Below are positions 12,316 to 23,924 of a DNA stretch of 64,000 bases, piece by piece. A program made the position numbers and the translations under genes. This stretch comes from Hemileia vastatrix (Eukaryota; Basidiomycota; Pucciniomycetes; Pucciniales; Zaghouaniaceae), in the NCBI GenBank assembly GCA_030280995.1, contig JASXTE010000012.1, positions 11,630,001 to 11,694,000 on the forward strand. The letters are read 5' to 3'. Numbering within the stretch: the first letter of the stretch is position 1; the number at the start of each line of letters is the position of its first letter. Under the pieces are notes generated by a model that ran no database searches, was not told the origin of the DNA, and worked only from the letters and a program-made list of their open reading frames with translations.

Positions 12316-13039
12316 ATCGAGGCACTATTTTCAAAGAAATTTGTTAAAATAAAAAATAAAAAAGTAAGTAAAAGTGATTAAAAGGAAAAGAAACATTAGG
12401 ATTTACTTACCGGATATAAGGGTTAGAGGGAACTATAATCAAAGAAGAGGAAAAAAAATAAAAGAAAAATTCAAAAAGTGTGGATAAAACAAAGATAGAA
12501 AAAAAATAAAAAATAAAGATTGAGTGTCAGAGAAATAAAGGATGTGAAGAATAAGAAATGTATAAAAATTGAAAATAAAAAAAGAACATGCTTGATGAAA
12601 GGGCAGAAAAATAAGTAAAGATAAAGATATTTAGTGAATTTGGAAGCAAAATTGCATGATGAAAGTGTAATGATATGTGTTATGAAATGTGTTATGAAAT
12701 GCATTCAGAAATACATTATGAAGTGCATTCTGGAATTTGTTTGAAGATGTGTGTATTAAAAACAGAAATTCTCATGGCAAATGCAAAATGACTGCTACAA
12801 ATATGCTATTTTGAAGTTATAGAGAGGGGGGGAAGAATAAATTCAAGAAAAACGTTTTCATTTCAAATATGAGCCAGCTATTACAAAAAAATAACAATTT
12901 TTTAACTAAAAAAGTCAAGTAATTTTTCAATTTCGTCATAAAATTGGCCATTTTTATACATTCTTTAATGAATTCTTTTTTTTAAACATTTCCTGATTTT
13001 ACCATTCACAACTTGTCATTTATATTTGAAGTTAATAGT
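12316..13039. other. AT-rich spacer without a gene
   Basis: The stretch is A-rich on the + strand, with no coding similarity and no recognised repeat. Confidence 0.35.
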
Positions 13040-14242
13040 CTTTTGTTTTCTCTTAGAGAAGATTAACTCTTTCCATCTTCTTGGCCTCAAATTTGGCCTT
13101 TTCAAAGTTTGATAGAAGCAAAAATAAAATTCCTGCAAGTATAAGGCCTGTTGATCTTTCATAAGCATATTATCAAACTTCATCATCTCAAATTCAAGGT
13201 TATTTTTTGCAATAGAGGATTTTGCTGAGAAAATTGAATAGAAAATAAATAAATATGATGCTGAATAAGTTATATAGTGAAAAATTCTTACCTATATCTT
13301 TTTTCTCAAAATATACATCAAGGGGGCCCAAAGAGCTGGTTGAAGTCTTACCACATGTTAAACAATGATTCAAGTTAATTGAAGTTGAAGCTTGATGCTT
13401 TAGTATGGAGCTTGAGATTGAGGGTTCAGGAAGTTCATCTAAAGCATCTTTGGAAGCAGGATTCTCATTGCTGAAATGGTTAATAATTTGAAAAATTTAA
13501 ATTTGAGTAGGAGGAGGCTAGAAAAGAAAGAATGAGAAATTTAGTAAAGAATTTATGAAAAAATATAAATTAAACATACATCAAAATATGAGGGCTCTGA
13601 GAACTCAGATCTTCTTCAAAATAATTTTTCTGCTTGATATTCAAGATAATTGTCAGTTGAGCTATGGTTAGAAGCTACAGGGGATTGATTTCTTTGAAGT
13701 ACAGGTGTTTTAGGGGGATTATTGAATGGTTGAGATCCAGAGGGTGTATCCTTAGTAGTATTGTGTAGAAACCAAGGGTTGACATCAAATTTGGAGCCAA
13801 AAAGAATATCCATTTCCTTATAGGAAGGAAACATGACATTGAGCTTTTCAGAAACAGTAGTAATTCCAATCTCTAAATCATTGTCATCAATAGAAAATCT
13901 AGTGGAGGAAGCATTGAAATGAGCCTTTTTATATTTTGATTGATACCTTTTGAATCTCTCCTTCAATTTTTTAGGATTGATGTTGATTCTTCCTTTTTTT
14001 CCTCTTTACTTCATTTTCTATTAATAAGAAGCCATTGACTTTTATGAAGGCAGACATCCAATTTGGGTAGAATTCTCACATCCAAAACATGCATCATATT
14101 TTGATTTTATTTTGAGGAAGTTGATGATGATGAGATAATCTTCTCTTTTTAGTTTTCAAGACTTTGATATCAGTTGAAGAGCTTTCTTTTCAAGGAGACT
14201 TTTGTGAGTTACTTTTTAAATGTTAGAATATCTGGGAGGCAT
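13040..14242 (-). pseudogene. Decayed Myb/SANT-like protein gene, copy 2
   Basis: The - strand ATG at 14242 (MPPRYSNI) leads to REDYLIIINFLKIKSKYDACFG, which matches the start of the copy at 1765. After frame changes it reaches KERFKRYQSKYKKA and FPSYKEMDILFGSKFDVNP, the same signature block as in copy 1. The middle at 13570-13760 is rich in S, P and N. The charged C-terminal helix lies at about 13040-13260. Stops and shifts interrupt it, notably near 14010-14060. The two copies are inverted relative to each other and clearly diverged. The likely role of the ancestor was binding transposon ends. MITE family 1 copies lie on both sides, but I have no evidence of a functional link. Confidence 0.55.
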
Positions 14243-14529
14243 TATAAAACTTATATATTATAATAAAATAGATTAAGAGGTTTAAGAAATAAGTAAAAAA
14301 GGAGGGAAACATTCCTGGTCAAAATGTCATAATGAAATGTTGTGAATTCCAGTGCAGGGTGTGTGCTGAGGATTGATGAGGGGAGAAAGATCAGTGTGTC
14401 ACATGTGAAAGGGATGTTGTGGCCAAAAATTGGTTGTGAAAAAAAACCAGGAAAAAGTGCTGATTTAAGGTCATAATGGACACCCATTCTTAAAATAAGT
14501 GACTTTTTTGCAAAATTTAAGTGCTTATT

Positions 14530-15135
14530 TTATTTGAAATCCACACTTAGGTCAAGGGCAGATTTTTTATAATTGAAACCCCCCTATTATAGGTATTTAC
14601 AAAATTTTTGTTTCATTTATGATAGAAAACTAGTGCTTAGATCTTTTCACTGAAATTAAGGTGCTTTCACCACACAATATGGGGGGCGGACTTGCTAGCA
14701 AGTCCGCAACCTTGGACCCAAACTCACCATAGATTGAACACACATTGAGCTATTGATAAAGGAACCATACAATCAGGGATGAACACCACTCAGCAGAACA
14801 GTTTTAGGTGGGTGTTCAAGTAGAGTTCAGTATGGGTTCAGTCTGAGTTCAGTCTGAGTTCCATCTGAGTTCCATCTGAGTTCAGGTTGAGGACTTGCTA
14901 GCAAGTCCACCCCCTATATTGCGTAGTGTTTTTGCTTCAGATCTCTTATTGTATTTATTTCTTAGTCTATGACTGATATTCATCTCAATTCAGGTATTAT
15001 CAAATTACTCATTTTATTTTTGATATAAAGCAGGTGGTTATATCTTTTTATTCAGCTTAAGGTATTTATCAAATAATTTTTTCATTTCTGATATAAATTT
15101 AAACCTTATATACTTTAATTTCACTGAAGATTTAT
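14530..15135 (+). repeat. Probable 5' LTR of Copia-1 (interrupted by a MITE)
   Basis: The sequence shares ordered blocks with 21370-21665: CTATTATAGGTATTTAC, CAGATyNCYTATTGTATTTA, TCTTAGTCTATGACT and CATCTCAATTCAGGTATT. The two copies bracket the Copia-1 coding region, so I infer that they are its LTRs. Ends are approximate; no clean TG...CA termini were found. Confidence 0.45.
14668..14928 (-). mobile_element. CACTA-ended MITE, family 1, copy 3, inside the Copia-1 5' LTR
   Basis: This copy is inverted relative to copies 1 and 2. It starts CACCACACAATATGGGG, ends CCCCTATATTGCGTAGTG, and is flanked by TTT on both sides. Both subterminal palindromes GACTTGCTAGCAAGTC are perfect. The probable 3' LTR of Copia-1 at about 21495-21530 reads straight through the equivalent point without the element. 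That gives a paralogous empty site and shows that the MITE inserted after Copia-1. Confidence 0.85.
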
Positions 15136-18100
15136 GCTAGATTATTAGACTGGAGCCCATCCACTAAAATCCACAATTTACTTATACAAATCAATACTGC
15201 ACTAAAAAAATTTTATAAATGGATAATTTCATCATCTCAAATTCTGTAACCCAAGGAAGCAGTGGAATTACTCTTTTTAATGAAGAAAACTATCTAATTT
15301 TCTCTTACCAAATTTTCTACTCTCTTTGTTAAAAAAAATACCTTTTGTATTGGTGTTTTTAACTGAGGCCCACCTTCTGAATAAGATGAAGTTAGAGTTG
15401 AGAATTATCATTTGAAATTACAGAAGGCCCAAGGTTCAATCACCAAATACATGGAAAGTTATCATCACCAGTTCATTCTTGATGCAACTATTGAGAACCA
15501 TACTCACCTACTTTAGTAGACCTTATCTGATCACTACCATTCCACTAGCAAAGCCAATAACATGTTTGACTTGCAATGATTTGATATTGTCTCCTACTCT
15601 GAAAATTAAACCAAGTACATTAGTTCATATCATTCCCTTAAGTCAGAAGTCTGAGCTGTTGATATCTAGCCTATTATTTTATGCTTTACCTTTGATAATA
15701 ATTTTAATATCTCTGAAACTCTCTCACCAACAACACTTTTTCCAGAATCAAATCTATTACTATAAAAAAACTGGTCTTGGTCCTCAACAAGTTTCAACTC
15801 AAAAATGGTGAAGTTTTCACTCCTGAATCCTCTTAAGCCCCAAAATCCATTGAAAAAAGACTTTATGAATTCTGCTCCAATGGTTTTACAACCCCAAAAC
15901 AAAACATACTGAAGAGTAATGCTTCTAGTTATATCCACAACTAAAAAATAAGAATGGTACTCAAAAAACCAAGTTAATTTTAGACCTGTTTGAATGCAAA
16001 CCTACAAGTTCTGTTTGTCTTTCAGCCATCCATATTTCTAATCCTATCACCTATGTTTTGTGAAGTAGAAGCACCAAACATATGATCTGTTCTCAAGATC
16101 TGTTCTCTGATTATTCCTCTTTAAAAACCAAATGCTTTTTTGTAATGGTTATTCAAACATGAATGAAGGTAAAGGTTTTATCTCTATTACTTTTAGAAAT
16201 AAAAAAGATATTTTAGAAAATTGTCTCCAATTTTCTTCTTTCAATTTAATCTGACCAGCTTACCATCCCTAAGTAAGGTGTTTCGGTAATTCAGTCTCCA
16301 TATCAGCAAGACCATGTTCAAATTAATATTCAACTTCTTTACCCTCTTCACAGGGACCTTATAGGGAAACATTCTCTACATTGATGGTAGCATCAGTATG
16401 TCCCATTACTCTCTCTTCTTAAGAAGTGACTCTTACTATACCTGGAACAGAAGGTTAAGCCATCCTAGTCATGATTACTTGGTAATGCTGAATTACAATT
16501 TTAATTTGCTTCATATTAAAGAGTTTATTCTCACTGGGAAATTTACCTTAAAGCTAAGATAAGCCATAAACCTTACTCTAGTACTATACTTAAAGCTAAG
16601 CATCCTCTTGAGTATATACACACACTTTTGAGAGGTAGAATTAGTCTTTTCTCTTATGGTGGAGGCAAATATTGCTTTTAATTTACATATGCTTATTCCC
16701 CTTATTTATTTATATATATACTATGTAATAAGTCAGATAATTTATCTTTATTTATCAAATTAAAAAAATTAATTGAAAATAAACTTAACACTAAAAATGG
16801 CCCACCTGGTAGATGATGGAAGTGGAGAATGATGTAACTGTTAATTTCATAATTTTCTTGATTCTTAAGAAGTACAAATGCACACCTCTTCCCCTTACTC
16901 TCCCCAGAAAAAGCCTATTTCTGATGGAAGAAACCATATTACTACTGAAATACATAAGGCAATTTTATTTTATGGAAATATACCTACTGAGATCTGGGCT
17001 GAAGCAATCACTATATCTTTTTATCTTCACAGCCAAATCCTACAAAAATTTAATCTATGAGAACTCCATAAAATTCTCCCTTGAGACATAAACTAAAAAT
17101 CAATCATCTATGTACCTTTGGACGCAGTTTCTACTCCCTCTTTCCTAAAATCGTCAGGAAAGAAAATTTAATTATGCTTTAAAACACATACTAATTGGTT
17201 ATGATCAAAAATTATCATCTTATAAACTCACAGACCCAGTTATTCTGATTGTCTCTTATTCCAATAAAGCTATCCTAAATGAATCTCAATCTCCTTTTAA
17301 AGTTCTTTGTAATTTTTTTCAAATTTCAAGTTTTCCTCCTTTATCCTGACTTGAAAAAAGAGCTGACACAAACTTATTCCCCTCTTTCTATCACTATCCT
17401 GGATTTCAAATGCTTTTTTACACTTAACTCACCAAAAAATCTTACTCTCTCTAACTCCTATGAGCCACCAGTTACATAAAACAATTGAAATTGTGTGAAA
17501 TATTGTTACAAATATACAAATGAAACTCCTTCCAAAATTAATAATTCCTCAATGTCTAGTTGCAAGATATTAAATTAACTTTTTCAAAGAAAAAATGTTT
17601 CACTCCTTACCAACACTGATATTAAAGCAATTGATGTCGCTTTTCCTATAAAATATCACACTTCTCTGAAAATTCTATATGGATCTGAATGAAAAAAGAC
17701 AGTTTCAAGTGAGATTAATAACATTTCCTTTCACAATGTATGTTACTTCTGCAAAAAATAAGTCAATTATTCAGTAATAGGATCCACTTGAGTTTTCAGG
17801 TAAATAAAAAATGGCAGTAATACATCATTATTGAAGGCTTGGTTATGTGCCCAGGGATTTTCTCAACTTCAAGTTATTGATTAGTTTTATTATTTTTCAC
17901 CAACAGGCTGGATGACTTCCTTCCAAAACCTTCTTGCACTTGCTGCATTACAGAATATTGAGTTTCACCTAATGGATGTCAAGGGGGCCTTCCTTCACAG
18001 AGTTCTTGGAAAACTAGTCCATATGAAGGTACCTAATGAAATTTCACTCCCTTCTTAAATTTAAAAAGCTGTTCTAAAACTTAAAAAGTAAATTTATGGT

Positions 18101-18923
18101 ATAAAACAATTTCCACATTGATGGTCTAAATAAATAAACAAATTTTCTAATACTATTGATTTCTTTCCATGAGTAGATCACCCTTTCTTATTTACTTCAT
18201 CTGATAGAACTATTAAAAATATTTTTATCCACATTATGAAAAAATGGCCATATTCAGAAATTTTTTTATTAACTTCAAAAAAAGTATCTCCTCCTGTTAT
18301 AACATGGACAACTTGGGTAAAGCACAATTCTTTCTGGGAATGTAAGTCAACTTAAACAATAATGAAAAGTATGCCAGCATTTCACAGCCCTCATATTACC
18401 TTAATTTATTAAGAGAATACCAATTATCCAAATTTAAATCTGTCACCACTACATTACTTCCACACTTACTTCTTCTACAAGAAACTCCCAAAGTTATCAG
18501 AGTTTTAAATATTAAAAGTAAAATATTGAAGTGCTTTTGGTTCCTTAAACTATTTGGTCAATTCTACCAGACTATATATCTCCTTTGAAGTCAGCCAACT
18601 GTCTCAACATCTTGAAAAACCTGGAATAAAACACTGGATAGAATTAAAGCATTAAATGAGATACTTGTCTGGAACCTATGATTTATACCTTCAATATGAG
18701 AATAAATCTTGCACAAATCTATTTTTCCCCATTGGAAATCATTCTTATCCATTGCCAATTGAATTTTTTGATTCTTATGTCAAAGATTTTACCTTAACTT
18801 GCACAGGGAGAAAAAAAACTGAGAGCTAGAGGACAAGTTCAGTTTTTTAATCCTATTCCATAAATGGGGGAATTTTTGTGACAAAAAAATCAAATTTTAA
18901 TCTTTTGGCCAAGGGCATGACTC

Positions 18924-20508
18924 TAGAAGTAGCCGTTTGCGAGCCCTTTAATTTTTTGTTTTTATGAGGTTAGCATCTACCTTGCTTACTCCTTCTTCCC
19001 CTCTTACATTCTTCCTCATCCTCAATTTTCACAAGTGTTTTTCTATTCTCTATTTTACTCTTTTCTCATGAGTTTTTTTTTACATCCCCTCTATGAAATT
19101 ACTTATTATGATACACTACATGTTCTATTCATGTTTATTATTATTTTTTATTTCCCTCTCCCCCATGAAATTTTGTCTCTATCTCACACTCTTCATACTT
19201 GTTTTTTTACAGCTCTCTCAGTTCACATTTGAAGATTTAAGTAGGCAGAAATTATTTTCAGTTTCATAACTTACAAAAAAAATTGATATAAAGGAATTCA
19301 AATATATAAATAACTAAACTTATATCACATACTGAAAAAAAAATTCACTAGAAATATATCTTCAAAATAACACTTTTTAAAGTTGCATTAAATAAAAGAT
19401 AGAGATTCATACCTCCTGTATGGCATCAATTTATGAGAGAGAGATGGTGGAGTGGAGGGGTGGTGGTGAGAAAGAGATATTGGAGGTGTAGGTGGAGGTG
19501 GTGCTGCTGTTGGTTAGAGGAGGTTGAGTTAAATATGATAATGATGATGATGATGATGGTGGTGGTGGTGATAGTGGTGGTAAGAGGATGTGGAGGAGAT
19601 GGTGGTGGTGAGAGGTGGAGCTAAATGTGATGATGGTGGTGGTCATGGTGGTGGTGAGAAAAGGTTGAAGTGGAATAGGAAATAGGAGGTGGTGATGGTG
19701 GTGAGAGGAGGTGGAGGAGATGGTGGAGGTGGTGATGGTGGTAAAATAAGGAGGTGTATCTGGTAGTGGTGGGGATAATGATGGAGATTCTGGTGAGAGG
19801 AGGTCATAGAGGTGACTATAGTGGTGGAAAGAAAAAGAGGAGGTGGAGGTGGAGGTAGAGGAGGTGATAGTGATAGTGATAGTGGAAAGGTGAAGTGGAG
19901 GTAGTGTTGAGAAAGTTGAAAGTAAATGGTGGCGGTGAGAGGTGGTGGAAGTGGAAAGAGGAAGAGGTTTTGATGGTGATGATGATGTTTGTGAGAGGAG
20001 GAGGAGGTGGAGGAGGAGGAGGTGGTGGTGGTGGTGATGGTTGCAAAAGAAGGTGGAGGTGGTGTTGAAAAACAGGAGATGTAGGTCAGAAAGGAGATAC
20101 AAAGATGGTGGTGAGAATGGAGATGTGACATAGCTTTCATCTAAGATGAAGGAAATAGGGGAAAAATGCATAATCTATGCTGCTTTCTGATTACCATCAA
20201 GAAGATTACTTTCAAGAAAAGATGAATAAAAGGTGATGGAGAGTCAAAAGTGGGCTAGTGAGGGATGTAGAGAATTACACCAGTATTAAGATAGAAAGCA
20301 GATATGTAAGGAAGTAAGAAAGATTAAATGAGGAGTTTATTATAGGGTGTGAGAGGTATATTTTGAAGGGGAGGAAAGGCAGATATAAAGTTAAAAAATC
20401 ATCATGCATGAGAATAGGGGAAGAAGGCACTAGCAGGGGGGTGCCAATGTCAGAAAAAAATTGGAGCAGAATCAGTGCCACTCAATGGCTACAAAGAGGG
20501 CTACTCCA
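18924..20508. mobile_element. Insertion inside Copia-1 RNase H, possibly a TIR element
   Basis: The two halves of the Copia-1 RNase H are separated by this segment. Its edges carry a weak inverted repeat: AGAAGTAGCC...GAGCCCTTT at about 18925-18948, and AATGGCTACAAAGAGGGCT then ACTCC at about 20484-20507. The inside has no convincing gene and contains the G-rich tract at 19435-20110. The insertion itself is well supported; that it is a single TIR element is inference. Confidence 0.4.
19435..20110 (+). repeat. G-rich GGT/GGA/GAT low-complexity tract
   Basis: About 680 bp consist almost wholly of GGTGGT, GATGGT, GAGAGGAGG and similar triplets on the + strand, with almost no C. Open frames across it on both strands (poly-Ser/Thr/His/Pro on the - strand) are products of the low complexity rather than genes. 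The tract could form G-quadruplex or triplex DNA. Confidence 0.8.
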
Positions 20509-21008
20509 AAAAACAGACCCTGAAGTTTACCCTGAAAAAAAAACTGAACTAGATTTCTAGTTTAAGGTTTTTACCCCCTGTGTTGAAAATATACTTTAGG
20601 AGATCTATTTTTCTTAAATGATTCTTTCATCTCATAATAATCCAAGAAACAACCAATGGTTGCTATATCTGCATCAGAAGAAAAGCAAAAATCATTCTTC
20701 TCTGATTTCCAGAGGTAATTTGGCTCCAATCACTCATCCCTTCCATAGGAATCATTATTGATAAACTGAACCTCCTCTATTGTAAAAAAAAGGATAAATT
20801 GCATTAACCAAAAATCCCGTGTTCCACAAAAAAACCAAACACATTGAATTCCAACATCATTGGATTAGAGGGAAAGTAACCACTAATGCTATTAAAACTC
20901 CTTAAGTTCCAAAAAACCAAATGCTAGTGGCTTCCCTTACCAAATCTACACCCAAAAATACCCCCTTCACCTTTGTTTCTGGTTGTGGATTAAAAAGAAT
21001 GCAACCTC

Positions 21009-21024
21009 AAGAAGGGGGGTCAGA
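21009..21024 (+). other. Probable polypurine tract of Copia-1
   Basis: AAGAAGGGGGGTCAG lies just after the decayed end of the RNase H coding region and just before the probable 3' LTR, the expected place for a plus-strand primer. Confidence 0.45.
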
Positions 21025-21665
21025 AGAACTATATACCTGAGTTAAAAATTTTTTATCTCATTAATATGTTGAATTTGTTTCAATAATTTACTTTTACGCT
21101 TCCTGAGTTTGTATTATTCTTATTTTAAAAACAAGTACTTTTATCAGTATTTTCCTCACAACAATACTAATTTATTCTCAACAAGAAGATTGTTGAGTTA
21201 CATGTGTTCATAACTGAATTTCACTCATAAATAAATTTCCTATGCCCTTATTTCTCATTCCTTGTACTTACATTTTCATTGTTACCATCCTGAAATGAGA
21301 ATGGAATCATGTGTATTTAAGAATGCTCTCAGAACCTATCTTTCTCATTGATCTCTATCTCAATTTAGGTACAAGCACCTTGTCTCTTATATATTATAAT
21401 TATCTATTCCTTATTATTTATTTTACTTTATTATTATTATAGGTATTTACCAAATACTTGTTTCATTTCTGATATAAATATAGTGCCTATATCTGTTCAT
21501 TTCACTAAATGTTCTTTTTTCTCCAGATTACCTATTGTATTTAGTTCTTAGTCTATGACTTTACCTCATCTCAATTCAGGTATTAACCAAATACTCATTT
21601 CATTTCTGGTATAAATCTGGTGGTGATATCTTTTTGTTCCACTTAAGATTTCTGAAACTCATTAA
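21025..21665 (+). repeat. Probable 3' LTR of Copia-1
   Basis: The second half (21430-21650) matches 14570-15070 block for block and holds two ~137-bp units starting GGTATTWACCAAATAC. It has no MITE at the position where the 5' copy is interrupted. Ends are approximate. Confidence 0.45.
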
Positions 21666-22254
21666 TTTTCAAACATTTGGTTAAACTTAAAATCATCACT
21701 TGAATTACTGAAATTTTTCAATAGTGAGTATCAAATTTGCCAAATACTACTTTGAAAATTCAATTCTATGATTAGAATTTCACAAAATCCCATGTTGGAG
21801 TTTGGAAATGCACTAGCCTCAGGGCTGGTAGCTTTTGGAGTAAGATACTACTCCAAAAATTCCATTGTGGAAAGTATTTTTGGGCTTTTAGGGGATTTAT
21901 ACCTTAAAGAAAGGTTCCAAATAGTTTCACATCATATATGTACTTTGGGGTGAAACCTTTTTTAGCCAAATGGGATGGGATACAAAAAAAATAGCTACCA
22001 AAACAAAAATTCTAACTTCTAAGCTTTCCTCTCCCCCTGACTCTAACTTCTACTCTAACTGCTAGTCTAACCTCCAGCATCTAAAGTATGAGAATGATAG
22101 AGATTCAAATCTAACTGGTATAGCAGGAAAGTGAAAGAGAAATCTAATACTAAAATCAATGGAAAGCAGACATCAGTGAGAGATACTTCCAACTTAAGTC
22201 AAATAAAGTGAAAAAAATTGCTTGTGAATTATATCTTTAATGGGATTGTGGGAG
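21666..22254. other. Spacer without a recognised gene
   Basis: AT-rich sequence with a CTCTAACTTCTA-type simple repeat near 22010-22075. No coding similarity was seen. Confidence 0.35.
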
Positions 22255-22356
22255 CATTAATGTAAAAAAAAGGGGGGCTCTTCTAGCCATTTACCACAAA
22301 TTTGGAAGTGTTTGGGACAAGACTTTCTAGCAGGTCCCCCCACATTTACCATAGTG
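22255..22356. mobile_element. Degenerate short MITE-like element
   Basis: The right end ACTTTCTAGCAGGTCCCCCC...ACCATAGTG resembles the MITE family 1 termini (palindrome core CTAG, G/C run, CACTA end). A weak mirror lies at the left: CATTAATGTAAA, then GGGGGGCTCTTCTAG. The likeness is partial and could be coincidence. Confidence 0.3.
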
Positions 22357-22932
22357 TATTTAGCAGTACATAAGTTGGTAGCAATCTATGACAAAATTTT
22401 CTGGGTCTCACCCCAGTTGGCCAAACAATGGTGTGTCCAGAAGTGCATATACAATGTGCACCTAGTTGGAACCTAATAAAAGCCTAAATTTTAATCATTA
22501 TTTTGTGTTTCATTATTTCAGTTATATTGCTATACACATAGCCTGTTTTTAGACTATTTCTTGCCACTTGAAAATATAAACAAAAAATGCTTAGGATCAA
22601 CTTATAATTTACTTACATGTCACTTTAAAAATTAGTAATTACTTTTATCTTGAATTATGGAGCTATTTTTCTATGCTTGGGAGATTTTTAGTGCAGTAAC
22701 ACATCAAAATAACAAAAAATCTCAACATGCCAATTTTGTAACAAAACATAAATATTTTTTCTTTATTTATTTTTAAAATAACAATATTTTACCTTCTCTT
22801 TACAATGATGCTAGTTTCAATTTTTGACAATCAACATTTTTGAAGTTAAAATTCACAATTTTCATTCAAATTTAATTCCATTGAAACATTACTCAATATA
22901 AATAAGTGAATGAATCAATCATCATGTGATTT
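22357..22932. other. AT-rich spacer without a gene
   Basis: No coding similarity or clear repeat was seen in this stretch. Confidence 0.35.
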
Positions 22933-23312
22933 CACTAAAGCACATTTTTGCTTCACCATGGGGTGCAACAATTACACAACAGTTGTTCAACTGTTACAAA
23001 AAAATTTTTTTTTGCACATAAGACCCACCTGAGATCTTTAAGTCCCAAAAATAATTGTAACATGATTTTTTCATAATTTTTGCGGCATTGTCACTACTAT
23101 AAATGTTTGTTTCATCTTGGGGCATAACAATGGCACAAAAATTATGCAGCAGTTATGTAACAATTGTTTTTAGAACTCAAAGGTCTTAGGTGGGTATTGA
23201 GTGCAAAAAACAATTGATTCATGACTGCTGCACATTTTTTGCATCTAATTACAAAATAAAAATGATTTTTAGTGTGTTGTGCCACAAGACAAAACAAATA
23301 TTTATTGTAGTG
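22933..23312. mobile_element. CACTA-ended MITE, family 3 (composite foldback)
   Basis: The element starts CACTAAAGCACATTTTTG and ends AAATATTTATTGTAGTG, and is flanked by TTT on both sides. Inside, a second CACTACTATAAATG terminus at 23092 lies in the same orientation as the first. The arms AAGACCCACCTGAGA and TCTTAGGTGGGTATTGAGTG are inverted copies. It therefore looks like two head-to-head half elements or a nested insertion. It has no coding capacity. Confidence 0.6.
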
Positions 23313-23636
23313 TTTATTCATTATGAATCACATCTTATAAATTAAGCCCCTGGAACAATTTGAATTTTAAACTTACAGCAACACCATAAATGCTCGGCCT
23401 TTTTGCCAAAAATATTTACTCCTTTGTAGCCTAGCTCAGCACTATCCCAGCCTTAAATAGGGGTTTGTAGGATATGATGGGTGATACACTTAACAGAAAA
23501 AATGCCATGCCAGTACAAAAAGTGAAAAAAAAATGACAAAAGGGCCAAGAGTTATTTTTCTTTCTGTATTTCAAAAAGAAGAAACAAAGAAATTGAAATT
23601 AAGAGTAGGTAACCAGGATTTAGAGGTCTGCATATT
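23313..23636. other. Spacer without a recognised gene
   Basis: No coding similarity was seen between the MITE and the Copia-2 LTR. Confidence 0.3.
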
Positions 23637-23800
23637 TGTGTAGTTAGGCTTATGTAATTAGTTATTGTGATTAAAACCTGTTTCAGCAGCAACAAGGCTC
23701 TCCACTTATTTCTGGAGTCCTGAGTGCTGATACCATGCAACAGGTAATTAATTCAGATATTGGATCTTTCCAGATTCATGAGTGCTGATACTGTGCAACA
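23637..23800 (+). repeat. 5' LTR of Copia-2
   Basis: The sequence TGTGTAGTTAGGCTTATG...TTATTGTGATTAAAA...GTGCTGATAC...TGCAACA matches the 109-bp LTR at 63213-63321 over most of its length. Its 3' end (GAGTGCTGATAC through GCAACA) is present twice, ending at 23742 and at 23800. The copy is therefore about 55-58 bp longer than the other LTR, by an internal duplication. Confidence 0.7.
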
Positions 23801-23812
23801 GGTTATGGGATG
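23801..23812 (+). other. Copia-2 primer-binding site
   Basis: GGTTATGGGATG follows the LTR end directly. GGTTATGGG is complementary to CCCATAACC, the anticodon-loop region of initiator tRNA-Met. That matches the internal half-tRNA priming known for Drosophila copia. The functional reading is inference from family knowledge. Confidence 0.5.
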
Positions 23813-23924
23813 TTCCCATCAGTAATAAAAATCAGCCATTTTTTGACTTCACTTCATTTGCAAAAATCATAGAAAGATTAGCCAAAGGACTCCCAGCACA
23901 GTATAATAGACTTACCAATAATTT

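Larger units (their letters stand above)
15165..21010 (+). pseudogene. Copia-1: decayed Ty1/Copia gag-pol
   Basis: The domains are in Copia order. A gag-like start lies near 15220 (NSVTQGSSGITLFNEENY). A protease relic near 16050 reads VL-stop-SRSTKHMI, where the DSGSTKHM-type active site has lost its Asp and Gly. A GAG-pre-integrase relic near 16440 reads RRLSHPSHDYL. An integrase core tail lies at 16815-17100 (HTSSPYSPQKKPISDG, IPTEIWAEAI). Reverse transcriptase lies at 17885-18560 (LLALAALQNIEFHLMDVKGAF, YGIKQFPHW, LYLQYE). The start of RNase H lies at 18740-18920. The end of RNase H resumes at 20640-21000 (EVIWLQSLIPSIGIIIDKL, IALTKNPVFHKKTKHIEF). A ~1.6 kb insertion separates the two halves. 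Stops are frequent throughout, so it is long dead. Confidence 0.75.

Noticed and set aside
19431..20171. 246-codon Ser/Thr/Pro/His-rich frame on the - strand
   Set aside because: It is a by-product of the low-complexity GGT/GGA tract, open in several frames on both strands.
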